From: Candidatus Woesearchaeota archaeon
GTDB lineage: Archaea; Nanobdellota; Nanobdellia; Woesearchaeales; UBA11576
DNA length: 11,501 nt
Direction: 5' to 3'
NCBI GenBank assembly: GCA_019322385.1
Contig: JAHWIS010000125.1
Span: 1-11,501, forward strand
A model generated the notes under the pieces. The model ran no database searches and was not told the origin of the DNA. It saw only the letters and a list, made by a program, of their open reading frames with translations. Shown here one piece after another: positions 1-7,806 of this stretch (position 1 is its first letter; the number at the start of each line of letters is the position of its first letter). Both the position numbers and the translations under genes were made by a program.

Positions 1-1490
1 CCATAGACATGGAGCTCTCTTATGATCGCCGATTCCTTTGTGATCTCTTTTCTTCGCGGTTTTGAAGGGAACCTGAGCCGTGCGAATCCGACAAGGACAT
101 CATTCCTTGTGTCTTCTGCTGCGATAAAGAACTCCTGTCCTTTGCTTGCTTCGTATTGCTCGACTGTTATGCTGACCTTTCCAAGATATTTTGCCCTTCC
201 TACTTCCCTGCAGCGGATGCACCTGCACTTGATCCTGTTTTTTTCGCAAAGTTCACTGACATACTGGCGCAGATTTGTCCTGTCGACGCCAGCCTCGGTC
301 TGAAAGGTCGGGATGTCGCGCTGGATGCGCATTATCCTATTGTACTTAGGTACAGATTGCTTGAATTCACAGATTATCTTTGCTGCATGTCCTGTCGTAA
401 GAGGATGATACTTGCCTTTCTTCCACAGATTGTACAGCTTTGTGCCTTTCAATACCATGCAAGGGTATATCTTGAGCATGTCAGGCCTGAAGTCTGGATT
501 GTCGAACAGTTTCTTGAGGCCTTCAAGATCCCTCCACGGAGAAGAGCCAGGCAAACCAAGCATATAATGGAAGTTCAGCTTGAACCCCAGGTCCTTGAGC
601 TCCCTTATCGACTTGACTGCCTCGTTGACGTCGTGGCCGCGCTCCATCTTTGCAAGTACATCATCAAAAACAGACTCTATGCCGAGCTCAACCCTTGTCG
701 CGCCGAGCTCCAATGCAAAATTGCCATGCTTGAGCCTGCCATAATCAGGCCTTGTCTCGACAGTGAGGCCTACGCACTTTATCTTTGCAGTCTCATTCCT
801 TGTCTGCTCCTTTTCAAGGGATGCTTTCGGCCTGTCCTTTATCTTTTCCAGCTTCCGCTGGATCGACTTTATGCGCAGCTCGTCACCGACTGCACCGGGA
901 AGCTCAAAGAAATCCTTGAACTTAGGGATGTCTATCGTTTTCTTCTTGAAAAACAACCCAGAGAAGTCATTCATCGCCTTGAGCGCGAGCTTGACAAAGC
1001 CTTTCTGGTAGTTCCTGTTTGTCGAGGGGAAAGTGCCTCCCATTATTATAAGCTCTACCTTGTCAGGTATGTGGCCTGTTACAATATACTGCTCCAGCCT
1101 GTTGAAGACCTGCAGGTATGGGTCAAAGTTGTGGCGCAAAGCGCGCATTGTTGCAGGCTCGTTCCCTGTATAAGACTGCGGGACATCACCGAAGTGAGAA
1201 CCTACTCCGCCAGGGCAGATATTGCACTTACCATGAGGGCATTTGTGCGGCCTGCACATTATAGCGACGACAGCGACACCGCTTATAGATCTTGTCGGTT
1301 TTGTCATCAGAGACTTCTTGAGCTTTGGCACGTCCTCGTCATCTGCATTCAGAAGTATCTCTATGTCAGTCGGCACCCTCTTTATCTTATGCTTTGCGCA
1401 GAGCTTTAGTTTTAATTTAGATATATCTATCTTAGAGTGCGGTTTCTGCTTTATAGTCTCGATAATCTCCTGAAAAAAAGCATCCCTCAT
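1..1490 (-). CDS. elp3: Elp3, radical SAM/acetyltransferase tRNA wobble-uridine modifying enzyme (3' end cut by window)
   Basis: Elp3 makes the carboxymethyl group on C5 of wobble uridine (U34) in tRNA, using a radical-SAM [4Fe-4S] domain and a C-terminal GNAT acetyl-CoA domain; archaeal Elp3 acts without the other Elongator subunits. Reading the minus strand from 1490 gives 496 codons without a stop. The iron-sulfur motif CPHGKCNICPGG is present, with Cys84, Cys89 and Cys92. Other family blocks follow in order: QSYTGNEPATMRA, DPYLQVFNRLEQY, VELIIMGGTFPS, VGLTVETRPDY, HYMLGLPGS, RPDMLKIYPCMVLKGT, RIQRDIPT, and IIRELHVYG at the window edge. The last 40-50 residues, including the acetyl-CoA loop, lie outside. 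A lysine-rich stretch of about 50 residues precedes VGLTVETRPDY and is longer than in the human enzyme; it may be normal for archaeal forms. ATG 1490 fits a TATA box about 27 bp upstream, so the mRNA may be leaderless. Confidence 0.95.
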   Translation of the reverse strand, partial: MRDAFFQEIIETIKQKPHSKIDISKLKLKLCAKHKIKRVPTDIEILLNADDEDVPKLKKSLMTKPTRSISGVAVVAIMCRPHKCPHGKCNICPGGVGSHFGDVPQSYTGNEPATMRALRHNFDPYLQVFNRLEQYIVTGHIPDKVELIIMGGTFPSTNRNYQKGFVKLALKAMNDFSGLFFKKKTIDIPKFKDFFELPGAVGDELRIKSIQRKLEKIKDRPKASLEKEQTRNETAKIKCVGLTVETRPDYGRLKHGNFALELGATRVELGIESVFDDVLAKMERGHDVNEAVKSIRELKDLGFKLNFHYMLGLPGSSPWRDLEGLKKLFDNPDFRPDMLKIYPCMVLKGTKLYNLWKKGKYHPLTTGHAAKIICEFKQSVPKYNRIMRIQRDIPTFQTEAGVDRTNLRQYVSELCEKNRIKCRCIRCREVGRAKYLGKVSITVEQYEASKGQEFFIAAEDTRNDVLVGFARLRFPSKPRRKEITKESAIIRELHVY

Positions 1491-1510
1491 GGATTTAAGG
1501 GGCTGAGGGT

Positions 1511-1526
1511 TGTTTATAAATATTTA
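1511..1526 (-). promoter_or_regulatory. Candidate TATA box of elp3
   Basis: On the minus strand the 64-bp gap between the ATPase stop and elp3 contains AAATATTTATAAAC. Its centre is about 27 bp upstream of ATG 1490, the distance between an archaeal TATA box and its start site. This predicts a leaderless or nearly leaderless elp3 transcript, consistent with the lack of a clear Shine-Dalgarno sequence before the ATG. Confidence 0.5.
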
Positions 1527-1542
1527 GAAAGGCTTTAAGAAC

Positions 1543-1554
1543 TATAAAAACCCT
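1543..1554 (-). terminator. Weak T-rich terminator candidate after the ATPase gene
   Basis: Directly after the TAA stop at 1555-1557 the minus strand reads AGGGTTTTTATAG. A run of five T right after a stop is compatible with archaeal intrinsic termination, but it is short and could equally be an upstream promoter element of elp3. Confidence 0.25.
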
Positions 1555-2619
1555 TTAATAAAACTCATGCGTGACCTTCTTTATAATCTTTCCAGCGATT
1601 GTGCCGACTATAAAAACACCTACAAGCGCGCCCAGCATATAGAGCCAGTAGATTCCGCCCAAAGGTATTGTCTTGAAGAATACCCTCAGCGGTGTGTAGA
1701 CCACGAGCATCTGTAGGCCTAATGAAAGTATCACTGCGCCGACCAGCCACTTATTGGACCACATACCAGAGTGATATGAAGAGCGGATCATCTGAAGCCT
1801 CACTATCTCTAGGAGAACGAGTGTCATGAACGCCATTGTCCTGCCTAGCTCTACACTCTCCTGAAGTCCGATGTAATACATAACTAATGTCGCTGCGCCT
1901 ATAAGCGCACCCATTGTGAATATGTTTAAAGACATGCCTTTGGACATTATCCTGTCCTTCAGTTTCCTCGGCGGGCGCTTCATCGCATCCTTTGCAACAG
2001 GATCGACGCCAAGCGCTACAGCAGGCAGTCCATCTGTGACAAGATTTATCCACAATATCTGGACAGCAATCAATGGAAGGGGAAGACCAAGGATCATCCC
2101 TATGAATATAACAAGGACCTCACCCATGTTTGATGACAGGAGGTAATTGACAAACTTCCTTATGTTATCATATATACCCCTGCCCTCCTCGATCGCATTC
2201 ACGATCGACGTGAAATTATCATCAGTTAGTATCATCTCGCTCGCTTCTTTCGAGACATCAGTGCCTGTTATGCCCATGGCGATGCCGATGTCCGCCTGTT
2301 TCAATGCTGGCGCGTCATTCACACCATCACCGGTCATGGCAACGACATGACCTTGGCTTTTCAGGGCCTTCACGATCTTCAGTTTGTGCTCTGGATTCAC
2401 CCTTGCGTAGATGGAGACAGTGTCGACGATATTCTCAAGCTCTTCCTCATTCATCCTTTCAAGCTCTGCACCAGTCATTGCCTTGCCTTCGATTCCGAGC
2501 TCTTTTGCAATAGCTTCAGCAGTTGCTTTCAGGTCTCCAGTGACCATCACGACCTTGATCCCTGCCCTCGTGCACTCAGCAATCGATTCCTTGACCTCCT
2601 CTCTTGGAGGATCGATCAT
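1555..2619 (-). CDS. P2A-type calcium-transporting P-type ATPase, C-terminal part (same gene as 2616-4172, separated by a frameshift)
   Basis: This frame encodes the end of the nucleotide/phosphorylation domain and membrane helices M5-M10 of a Ca2+ pump. From Met at 2619 it runs 354 residues, with the hinge motif TGDGVNDAPAL at about 96-106. M5 has NYLLSSNMGEV (Asn164, Glu167), M6 has NLVTDGLPA (Asn192, Thr195, Asp196), and M8 has a Glu at 271; these match SERCA Asn768/Glu771, Asn796/Thr799/Asp800 and Glu908. Met2619 is probably not the natural start. The same frame stays coding upstream back to about 2760 (residues such as RNEEYAKGALRVLGFAF), which is normal P-ATPase sequence. The gene is therefore one ATPase of about 872 residues interrupted by a -1 shift. 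The internal ATG overlaps the TGA of the other frame as ATGA, so reinitiation here is conceivable but not needed to explain the data. Confidence 0.9.
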   Translation of the reverse strand: MIDPPREEVKESIAECTRAGIKVVMVTGDLKATAEAIAKELGIEGKAMTGAELERMNEEELENIVDTVSIYARVNPEHKLKIVKALKSQGHVVAMTGDGVNDAPALKQADIGIAMGITGTDVSKEASEMILTDDNFTSIVNAIEEGRGIYDNIRKFVNYLLSSNMGEVLVIFIGMILGLPLPLIAVQILWINLVTDGLPAVALGVDPVAKDAMKRPPRKLKDRIMSKGMSLNIFTMGALIGAATLVMYYIGLQESVELGRTMAFMTLVLLEIVRLQMIRSSYHSGMWSNKWLVGAVILSLGLQMLVVYTPLRVFFKTIPLGGIYWLYMLGALVGVFIVGTIAGKIIKKVTHEFY

Positions 2620-4172
2620 GGCCTGCAGGCCGACAAAGACAAGGTTCTTTTCCCAGGATTCTTTTTTCTCGCCTTTCTTGAGCTCGCGGAAAGCAAAGCC
2701 GAGTACGCGAAGCGCGCCTTTTGCATATTCCTCGTTCCTTGTAAGAACCTGTCTCTTCTTTTTGGGTCAAGCTTGACAATCCTGCCGTTCATCCATATCT
2801 TGCTGCACTTGTCCAGGAGAAGGTCAGGAGCTCCCTTTACATAAGCAAACCTTTTCCCGCTGACAGTGTGGACAGTGGTCATCATCTTGCGCTCTGAATC
2901 AAAAGGAATCTCATCTACCCTCGGATACTTCTTATCAAGCTCATCCTTGTCAAGACCTGCCTTGAGTGCAGAAGTTATGAGGCAGCCTTCAGTAGGGTCG
3001 CCGATGATCGTGTATTTCTCCTTGTCAAGCTTTGCATCATTGTTCAGGGCACCTATCTTGAGTATCATGTCAAGCTCTTTCGGGTCTGCAGAGAACTTGC
3101 CGTCTGGCTTGTAGCCCGAGCCCTCTACATTGACGTCCTTTCCGTTTGCGAATATGCGCTTCACAGTCATCTGGTTATGGGTAAGAGTGCCTGTCTTGTC
3201 AGAGCATATGACTGTTGTGCAGCCCAATGTCTCGACACTAGGAAGGTGTCTCACCAGGGCATTGCGCTTCACCATCCGTCTCACGCCGAGCGAGAGGGAA
3301 ATGGTGACGACTGCAGGCAGGCCTTCAGGAATAGCTGCGACAGCTAACGCGACTGCAGCAAAGAAGAGCTCAAGCACAGAACCTTCATAGACAAAATAGC
3401 CTGTCAAGAAGACTATGGCTGATATTGCCACGACGAGAATGCCTAGCCATTTCCCCAGCCTTGCAAGCTTCTTCTGCAATGGGGTTGATTCTGTCTCGGT
3501 GGTCTGTATCATATGGGCTATCTTGCCTATCTCTGTCTTCATGCCAGTATCGCAGACCAATGCCTTGCCATGCCCCCTTGTTATTATTGTGCTAGAGAAC
3601 ACCATGTTCAGCCTGTCACCGACAGCAACATCCTTTTCTATCAATTCAGTGTTCTTTGCCACTGGGTTTGACTCGCCTGTAAGCGCTGCCTCCTGCGTCT
3701 CAAGATTTATAGCATCTATAAGGCGGGCATCTGCAGGTATCTTCTCGCCAGTCTCAAGCATTATGATGTCTCCAGGAACAACATCATTTGCGTCGATCTT
3801 TACCTGCTTGCCATCCCTGAGGACAACAGCCTTCAGGCTCGCCATCTTCTTCAATGCTTCAATAGCTGCTTCTGCCTTGAATTCCTGGACAAATCCGAGA
3901 ACAGCATTCAGGACAAGGATGACAGCGATGACTATCGCATCGACAGCCTCTCCTATGAACAATGACACCACCACCGCGCCAAGCAAGATCCATATTACAG
4001 GAGAGTTGAACTGGTTCAGAAGAAGCTTCCACCAAGGCTCGCCCTTTGCCTCCTTCAGCTCATTCGGGCCGTACTTCTGCAAGAGCCTTGCTGCCTCGTC
4101 GGATGAGAGGCCTTCCTCAGAAGATGAGAACTGCACAAAAAGGTCTTTTAGGGGGGTTGTATAGTATGACAT
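2616..4172 (-). CDS. P2A-type calcium-transporting P-type ATPase, N-terminal part (frame breaks near 2760)
   Basis: This is the first half of an ATP-driven cation pump that would export Ca2+ across the cytoplasmic membrane. In order it shows a cation-ATPase N-terminal domain, M1-M2, the actuator domain with ALTGES, M3-M4 with VAAIPEGLP (the exact SERCA M4 Ca2+ site with its Glu), and the phosphorylation motif SDKTGTLT with the acceptor Asp about 325 residues from the start. Then comes the nucleotide-binding domain up to VKGAPDLLLDKC. After LDPK the reading frame leaves the family and runs about 46 unrelated residues to a TGA at 2616; a -1 shift at 2760 restores it. Start choice: ATG 4172 (MSYYTTPLKDLF) gives a normal N-terminus and a 10-nt gap to the preceding gene, whereas the in-frame ATG at 4211 would overlap that gene. 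It follows the two seven-helix genes closely and is probably co-transcribed with them. Confidence 0.92.
   Translation of the reverse strand: MSYYTTPLKDLFVQFSSSEEGLSSDEAARLLQKYGPNELKEAKGEPWWKLLLNQFNSPVIWILLGAVVVSLFIGEAVDAIVIAVILVLNAVLGFVQEFKAEAAIEALKKMASLKAVVLRDGKQVKIDANDVVPGDIIMLETGEKIPADARLIDAINLETQEAALTGESNPVAKNTELIEKDVAVGDRLNMVFSSTIITRGHGKALVCDTGMKTEIGKIAHMIQTTETESTPLQKKLARLGKWLGILVVAISAIVFLTGYFVYEGSVLELFFAAVALAVAAIPEGLPAVVTISLSLGVRRMVKRNALVRHLPSVETLGCTTVICSDKTGTLTHNQMTVKRIFANGKDVNVEGSGYKPDGKFSADPKELDMILKIGALNNDAKLDKEKYTIIGDPTEGCLITSALKAGLDKDELDKKYPRVDEIPFDSERKMMTTVHTVSGKRFAYVKGAPDLLLDKCSKIWMNGRIVKLDPKRRDRFLQGTRNMQKARFAYSALLSASSRKARKKNPGKRTLSLSACRP
2734..2766 (-). other. Frameshift site: CCCAAAA heptamer and small downstream hairpin
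   Basis: On the coding strand the pump reads GAC CCA AAA AGA AGA. The heptamer C CCA AAA (2766-2760) has the X XXY YYZ form and lies in the right phase. Slipping back one base gives AAG AAG AGA and rejoins the conserved frame: 471 codons before and 401 after, with no further break. Eleven bases downstream GTTCTT-ACA-AGGAAC (2748-2734) can form a 6-bp hairpin with one G-U pair. The same result follows if one A is missing from the A5 run, so a sequencing or assembly error is the simpler explanation. The arithmetic and motifs are seen directly; recoding is inference. Confidence 0.75.
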
Positions 4173-4182
4173 TTTAGCAAAT

Positions 4183-6134
4183 TCAGACAGACAATGAAGC
4201 AGTGGCGTCAATGTTGGACTTGACTATCCTATATCTCAGCACGCTGCTCAGTGTTGACTCTTCTCCTGCAGAGCGGTACAGGTACTGCACAGGATAAGGA
4301 TCGACTGTCTCCTCCAGCTGGGACAGGATGTTGTTGAAGACCAGCACCATGAAATCCCTGAACACTGCTGTATGATAGATGACATCATAGAAGCGCTGCG
4401 AGAACCTTGATTCCCCTGCGACAAAGAGCGTCATATCAGGATGGAAGACAAGGTTGAACTCAAGCAGGGATTGGTCTGCAAGCAATCCAGAATAAGAATT
4501 GATGGAACCAGATACCTTTTCCCTCAGAGCAAGCACTTCATCAGACTCCTCATAAGGCATGTAGGCGTCATTCACAAAGCTGATCACATAATAGTAATGC
4601 TCATCAATATCTTTTGTGCTGTCGTCGAACTCTCCAGTCTCCTCAAAGGCCTTGACCCTGTTGTATTCCCTGAACAGGTCATCCTTGACATCATTGACAC
4701 CGTATGCAACACCTGCGCTCCTGGAAAGCAGTATCCTGTTTCGCGAAAGCGTCGTGAAGTAATCATCAGAAAGGTAATCATCAAAAGATATCCTTGTGGC
4801 GTCAAGCTCTGCCTTGATGTCTGTCGCGCCCTGCAGCATCTGGCCTGAAAGGGATTTCAGGTCCTTTGTCACCTTGAGGTCCAGGATGTCCCCTGCATTG
4901 TTGGCTGCTGCGAATCCTGATATGTCTGAATCGATCGCTGAAAGCGAACCTGAGATTGCATTGAATGTCTCGTCATATGCTTTCTGCTCCTCACCTGCCA
5001 GCTGGAATGCAGTGAGAAGATATCCCCCCAGCAGGAGGATTATCAGGATAAAGCAGTATATTGCGCCGTGGACAACACCTTTCTTCAGGTCCCTCTTGAT
5101 ATGCTTCTGGTCAAAGAACCTGAGGTAAAGGAATTTCGTGAGGAAGAAATACACAAGCAGAACCGGAAGCAGCCAGGCCAAAAGGACAAATGCGATGCTC
5201 ACGAAAGAGTCAGTGAACAACACATATGAAAGCCCGTATGCGAGTGCTGATGCTGCTGTGAATGCCATGATGTGCGAGTAGAACATGACGAGCAGGGTGC
5301 GTGCGAATGACCTGTGGATCTCGCCTGCAAGTTCGCGCCTGACATGATAGAAATACAGGAATCCTGCTATGACCAAGGACATTGCATACATAATCAAGAC
5401 TAAAAGGCTGAGGAAATCATTGAAATACCAGTAGAACATGTAAAGGAAAGGTATTAAGACACCTAATGAGAAGAATGCCTTCCATGCCCCTGACCTTGTT
5501 ATGTGGAACAGATGGGACCACCACCAGAGAAACATGCCGAACAGGAAGTAGAATATCCCTGTGGTCAATGTCCCGAAAAGATACGCAAGGACTGCGATGC
5601 AGATTAATGATGATATTAGATAGAACATTATCGGGCCGCGCTTGCCTGGCTTCTTCAGCTGCTTTTCGACTTTCTCCTCTTCTTTCTCCACTTCAGCTGC
5701 AGAGACAGGCATCGGAGGAGCAGCCCCCTGTGCCTCAAGGGCCTTCTTGTACTCAGCTATCTCTTTGTCTATACTATCGACATGCTTATGGAACTCGCCT
5801 GCAGGCTTTGCCTTCTTTACCTGCTGCTCGAACGTGATGACCTCGACAGGCTTGGGCTTGACTATCCTTATTTTTGGTTCTGCTTTCTTTTTTGCTGGCT
5901 TTGCTTTCTTTTTTGTTACCTTTGCCTTTTTCTTCGCTGGTTTTGCTTTTTTCAATCGTTTTTTTGGCGAAGCCCTTTTCTTTATTGATCGTTTTTGAGA
6001 TTTAGTTTTCTTTTTAACAGTTTTCTTCTTTGTCTTTTTCGCAGGCTTGCTTTTAGTCTTTATCTTGGCTTTTTTCACTTTCTTCTGCTTTGCCTTCTTC
6101 ACTTTCCGCTTATTTGATTTTTTCTTAGCCACAC
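4183..6134 (-). CDS. Seven-helix membrane protein with a long lysine-rich, histone-H1-like N-terminal tail (paralog of the 7744-6125 gene)
   Basis: I do not recognise a named family. The first 100 residues are nearly half lysine (about 47 by my count) with Ala/Pro spacers such as AKPAKKKA, which occurs twice, and no hydrophobic core; such tails bind nucleic acids in H1-like proteins. Residues about 101-165 form a charged, possibly coiled linker. Seven hydrophobic helices follow at about 171-189, 192-213, 220-239, 244-266, 281-309, 313-341 and 356-380. The last 270 residues are soluble and acidic. The basic tail implies N-inside, which puts the C-terminal domain outside. Residues are numbered from TTG 6141. 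I prefer GTG 6134, which has AGGG seven bases upstream; TTG 6141 is possible. The start overlaps the stop of the preceding paralog and the ATPase begins 10 nt after this stop. Shared blocks with the paralog include FFDQKHIKRD and SFDDYLSDDYF. Binding of DNA is inferred from composition only. Confidence 0.85.
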
Positions 6135-7744
6135 CAATCAACCCTGAAACCTATCTTACCAGCCTCTGATACCCTCTCGTCTGCAGACTCGATCGAGTCT
6201 GCGATGATGCTGTACCTGATAGCCGCACTCATCGGATCTGCATCAGCCTCACGCGTGTCATAGAGATGCTCGACAGCAGAGCTTGAGGCAGCCTCCTTGT
6301 GAGTCAAGACTATTATCTTGACTGTAAGGTCTGCCAGGCTCCTGAACGGCTTCATCTGCCTTATCACTATCGACATCTGCCTCCCGAAGACAGAGTCGGA
6401 ATGGAATATAGGAGCAAGATCAGCCTCTTCTGAGAACCAATAGAGGAATCCCTGCCTGTCAACTGAAGAGAACTGTTCTGATGGGTCGTCCAGCTTCTCT
6501 ACAAGCTCCTGCACACCAGGATCCCTGGACAATGGATTGAAATTCTCCTCGACATTAAGCATAAGTTCGCTTGCATACTGTTCGACAGACTGGCTGCCAT
6601 CAAATGCTATGCCATCATCGTCCCTTTCGGAAAAGTCTGCGTGCTTCTCAGCGATGCTTGATTTCAGATCTGCAATATCTGACTGGAGCGTCACAAAACG
6701 CACAGAAGAATACACATCATCTGAGAGCTCCTCAAAATACGAGTCATCCATGATGTCTGCGAATGACAGTTTTCTCTCTACAACTGCACCCTTTTCTGCA
6801 GATATCTCATCCTTCAGCCTGGTCGTGTAAGTGAGCAGGTCTCTTGACACTGTAAGGTCCTTTTGCGGAGATTGTTCTATGCTCTTCTCAAGGCCTGCGA
6901 TGCCGACCAATGCAAAGTCAAGGTCTGACCCATATACATCTGCCCTCTGGCTGTGGAGTGCCGCAGCAAAGATTGTATAGATGCACATGAGCAGGATGAT
7001 GAAGACCAATGTATACGTGACTGTGTAGCGCAGGCTCTTCAGGATGTCTGCACGGATGTGCTTCCTGTCAAAGAAATATACATAGAAGAACTTTGAGAAG
7101 AAGAAAAACACGAATGCGACCGGGAGCACGAATATGAAGACCATCTCGAACATGCTCAGGAATGAGTCAGGAAAGACAAATGAAGGGAGCAGGCACGCGA
7201 CAATAAGAGCAAGTGTTATCGCGACAATCCTTGAATATGTGACCTGCCACATTATCTTCAAGGGAGTGTGCACCTTCTTGTGATAATAATATATGACTAT
7301 CGTCGATATGACAGAGACTGTGTAGACTGCAAGCAGAAGCCAGACCAATGTGTCCTGGAAAGCCAGCAGTGTGAACAGCAGAGGAAGGAAGAAAAGCCCT
7401 AGGATATTCAGTATGTCATGAGGCCTGTGCTCATGGTGATGCATGAAATTAGCGAACAGCAATGCTGCAATGCTGAGCACTGCATAGAACACAAGGCTTA
7501 TTGAGCTGAACAGGAATGCAAGCACTATCAATGAAAGGACAAAGAGTGTGATGTGGAGCTCTTTAGGGCCGAAAGCGAACTGTATCCCTTTTTCTATTGC
7601 TTTCTCTTCTTTTGTGAGAATCCTTTGGGCAGCAGCAACTTCAGAAACAGGCCTCTTTTTCCTTTTAGTCTTAGGCTTGGCCTTTTTCCTTGCAGTCCTG
7701 TGCCTAGAGCTGGACTTAGCCTTACGTACACCTCTTTTTTTCAT
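6125..7744 (-). CDS. Seven-helix membrane protein with short Lys/Arg-rich N-terminal tail (first of two tandem paralogs)
   Basis: Family not recognised. From ATG 7744 (539 residues) it starts with a basic tail of about 32 residues rich in Lys, Arg and Ser. Seven hydrophobic helices follow at about 64-82, 84-100, 110-129, 132-155, 171-191, 195-223 and 238-262, then an acidic extracytoplasmic domain of about 275 residues without cysteines. It matches the next gene in layout and in separate blocks: FFDRKHIRAD before helix 7, LSFADIMDDSYFEELS in the outer domain, and a C-terminal block AIRYSIIADSIES against VLRYRIVKSNIDA. A duplication with divergence is the simplest explanation; only the second copy has the very long Lys tail. 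Start choice: GGTG at 7754-7751 is a good archaeal Shine-Dalgarno six bases before ATG 7744, while GTG 7753 would lie inside that site. A TATA box at 7798-7806 makes this the first gene of the operon. Confidence 0.85.
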   Translation of the reverse strand: MKKRGVRKAKSSSRHRTARKKAKPKTKRKKRPVSEVAAAQRILTKEEKAIEKGIQFAFGPKELHITLFVLSLIVLAFLFSSISLVFYAVLSIAALLFANFMHHHEHRPHDILNILGLFFLPLLFTLLAFQDTLVWLLLAVYTVSVISTIVIYYYHKKVHTPLKIMWQVTYSRIVAITLALIVACLLPSFVFPDSFLSMFEMVFIFVLPVAFVFFFFSKFFYVYFFDRKHIRADILKSLRYTVTYTLVFIILLMCIYTIFAAALHSQRADVYGSDLDFALVGIAGLEKSIEQSPQKDLTVSRDLLTYTTRLKDEISAEKGAVVERKLSFADIMDDSYFEELSDDVYSSVRFVTLQSDIADLKSSIAEKHADFSERDDDGIAFDGSQSVEQYASELMLNVEENFNPLSRDPGVQELVEKLDDPSEQFSSVDRQGFLYWFSEEADLAPIFHSDSVFGRQMSIVIRQMKPFRSLADLTVKIIVLTHKEAASSSAVEHLYDTREADADPMSAAIRYSIIADSIESADERVSEAGKIGFRVDWCG

Positions 7745-7750
7745 GATAAA

Positions 7751-7754
7751 CACC
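7751..7754 (-). promoter_or_regulatory. Ribosome binding site that fixes the start at 7744
   Basis: The minus strand reads TTTTAGGTGTTTATCATG. GGTG is complementary to the archaeal 16S 3' end and stands six bases before ATG 7744. It overlaps the alternative GTG start at 7753 and so argues against that start. Confidence 0.6.
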
Positions 7755-7771
7755 TAAAATGTGCTAAACAC

Positions 7772-7784
7772 ACCCCAGAGGGGT
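7772..7784. repeat. Short palindrome ACCCC-AGA-GGGGT at the predicted transcription start
   Basis: Two 5-bp arms (7772-7776 and 7780-7784) surround a 3-bp centre. The element lies 20-30 bp downstream of the TATA box at 7798-7806, over the predicted start site of the seven-helix/ATPase operon. It could be an operator or a small 5'-leader hairpin. The symmetry is seen directly; the role is a guess. Confidence 0.4.
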
Positions 7785-7797
7785 TTCAAAGCATTTC

Positions 7798-7806
7798 TAT
7801 TTATAA
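7798..7806 (-). promoter_or_regulatory. TATA box of the seven-helix/Ca2+-ATPase operon
   Basis: The minus strand has TTATAAATA preceded by a purine-rich GGGAAACAA that could serve as BRE. The predicted start site is near 7775, giving a leader of about 30 nt that carries the GGTG site. It implies that the operon is transcribed independently of the RNase operon upstream. Confidence 0.6.

Noticed and set aside
156..1409. Plus-strand open frame of 417 codons antisense to elp3
   Set aside because: The minus strand here encodes clear Elp3 motifs throughout; the plus frame has no recognisable domain and a Leu/Cys/Arg-rich composition typical of an antisense shadow.
3415..4164. Plus-strand open frame of 249 codons antisense to the ATPase
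   Set aside because: The opposite strand carries the actuator domain, M1-M4 and TGES of the pump; the Ser/Thr-rich plus frame is a shadow of it.
1555..4172. Natural two-subunit (split) Ca2+ ATPase with ATGA overlap
   Set aside because: The second frame stays conserved for about 47 codons upstream of its ATG, back to the A run, which shows a single gene with a frame change rather than two evolved subunits.
5835..6134. Low-complexity A/T-rich repeat tract as a non-coding repeat
   Set aside because: It is in frame with the membrane protein and encodes a regular Lys/Ala/Pro tail, with the frame kept for the whole stretch.
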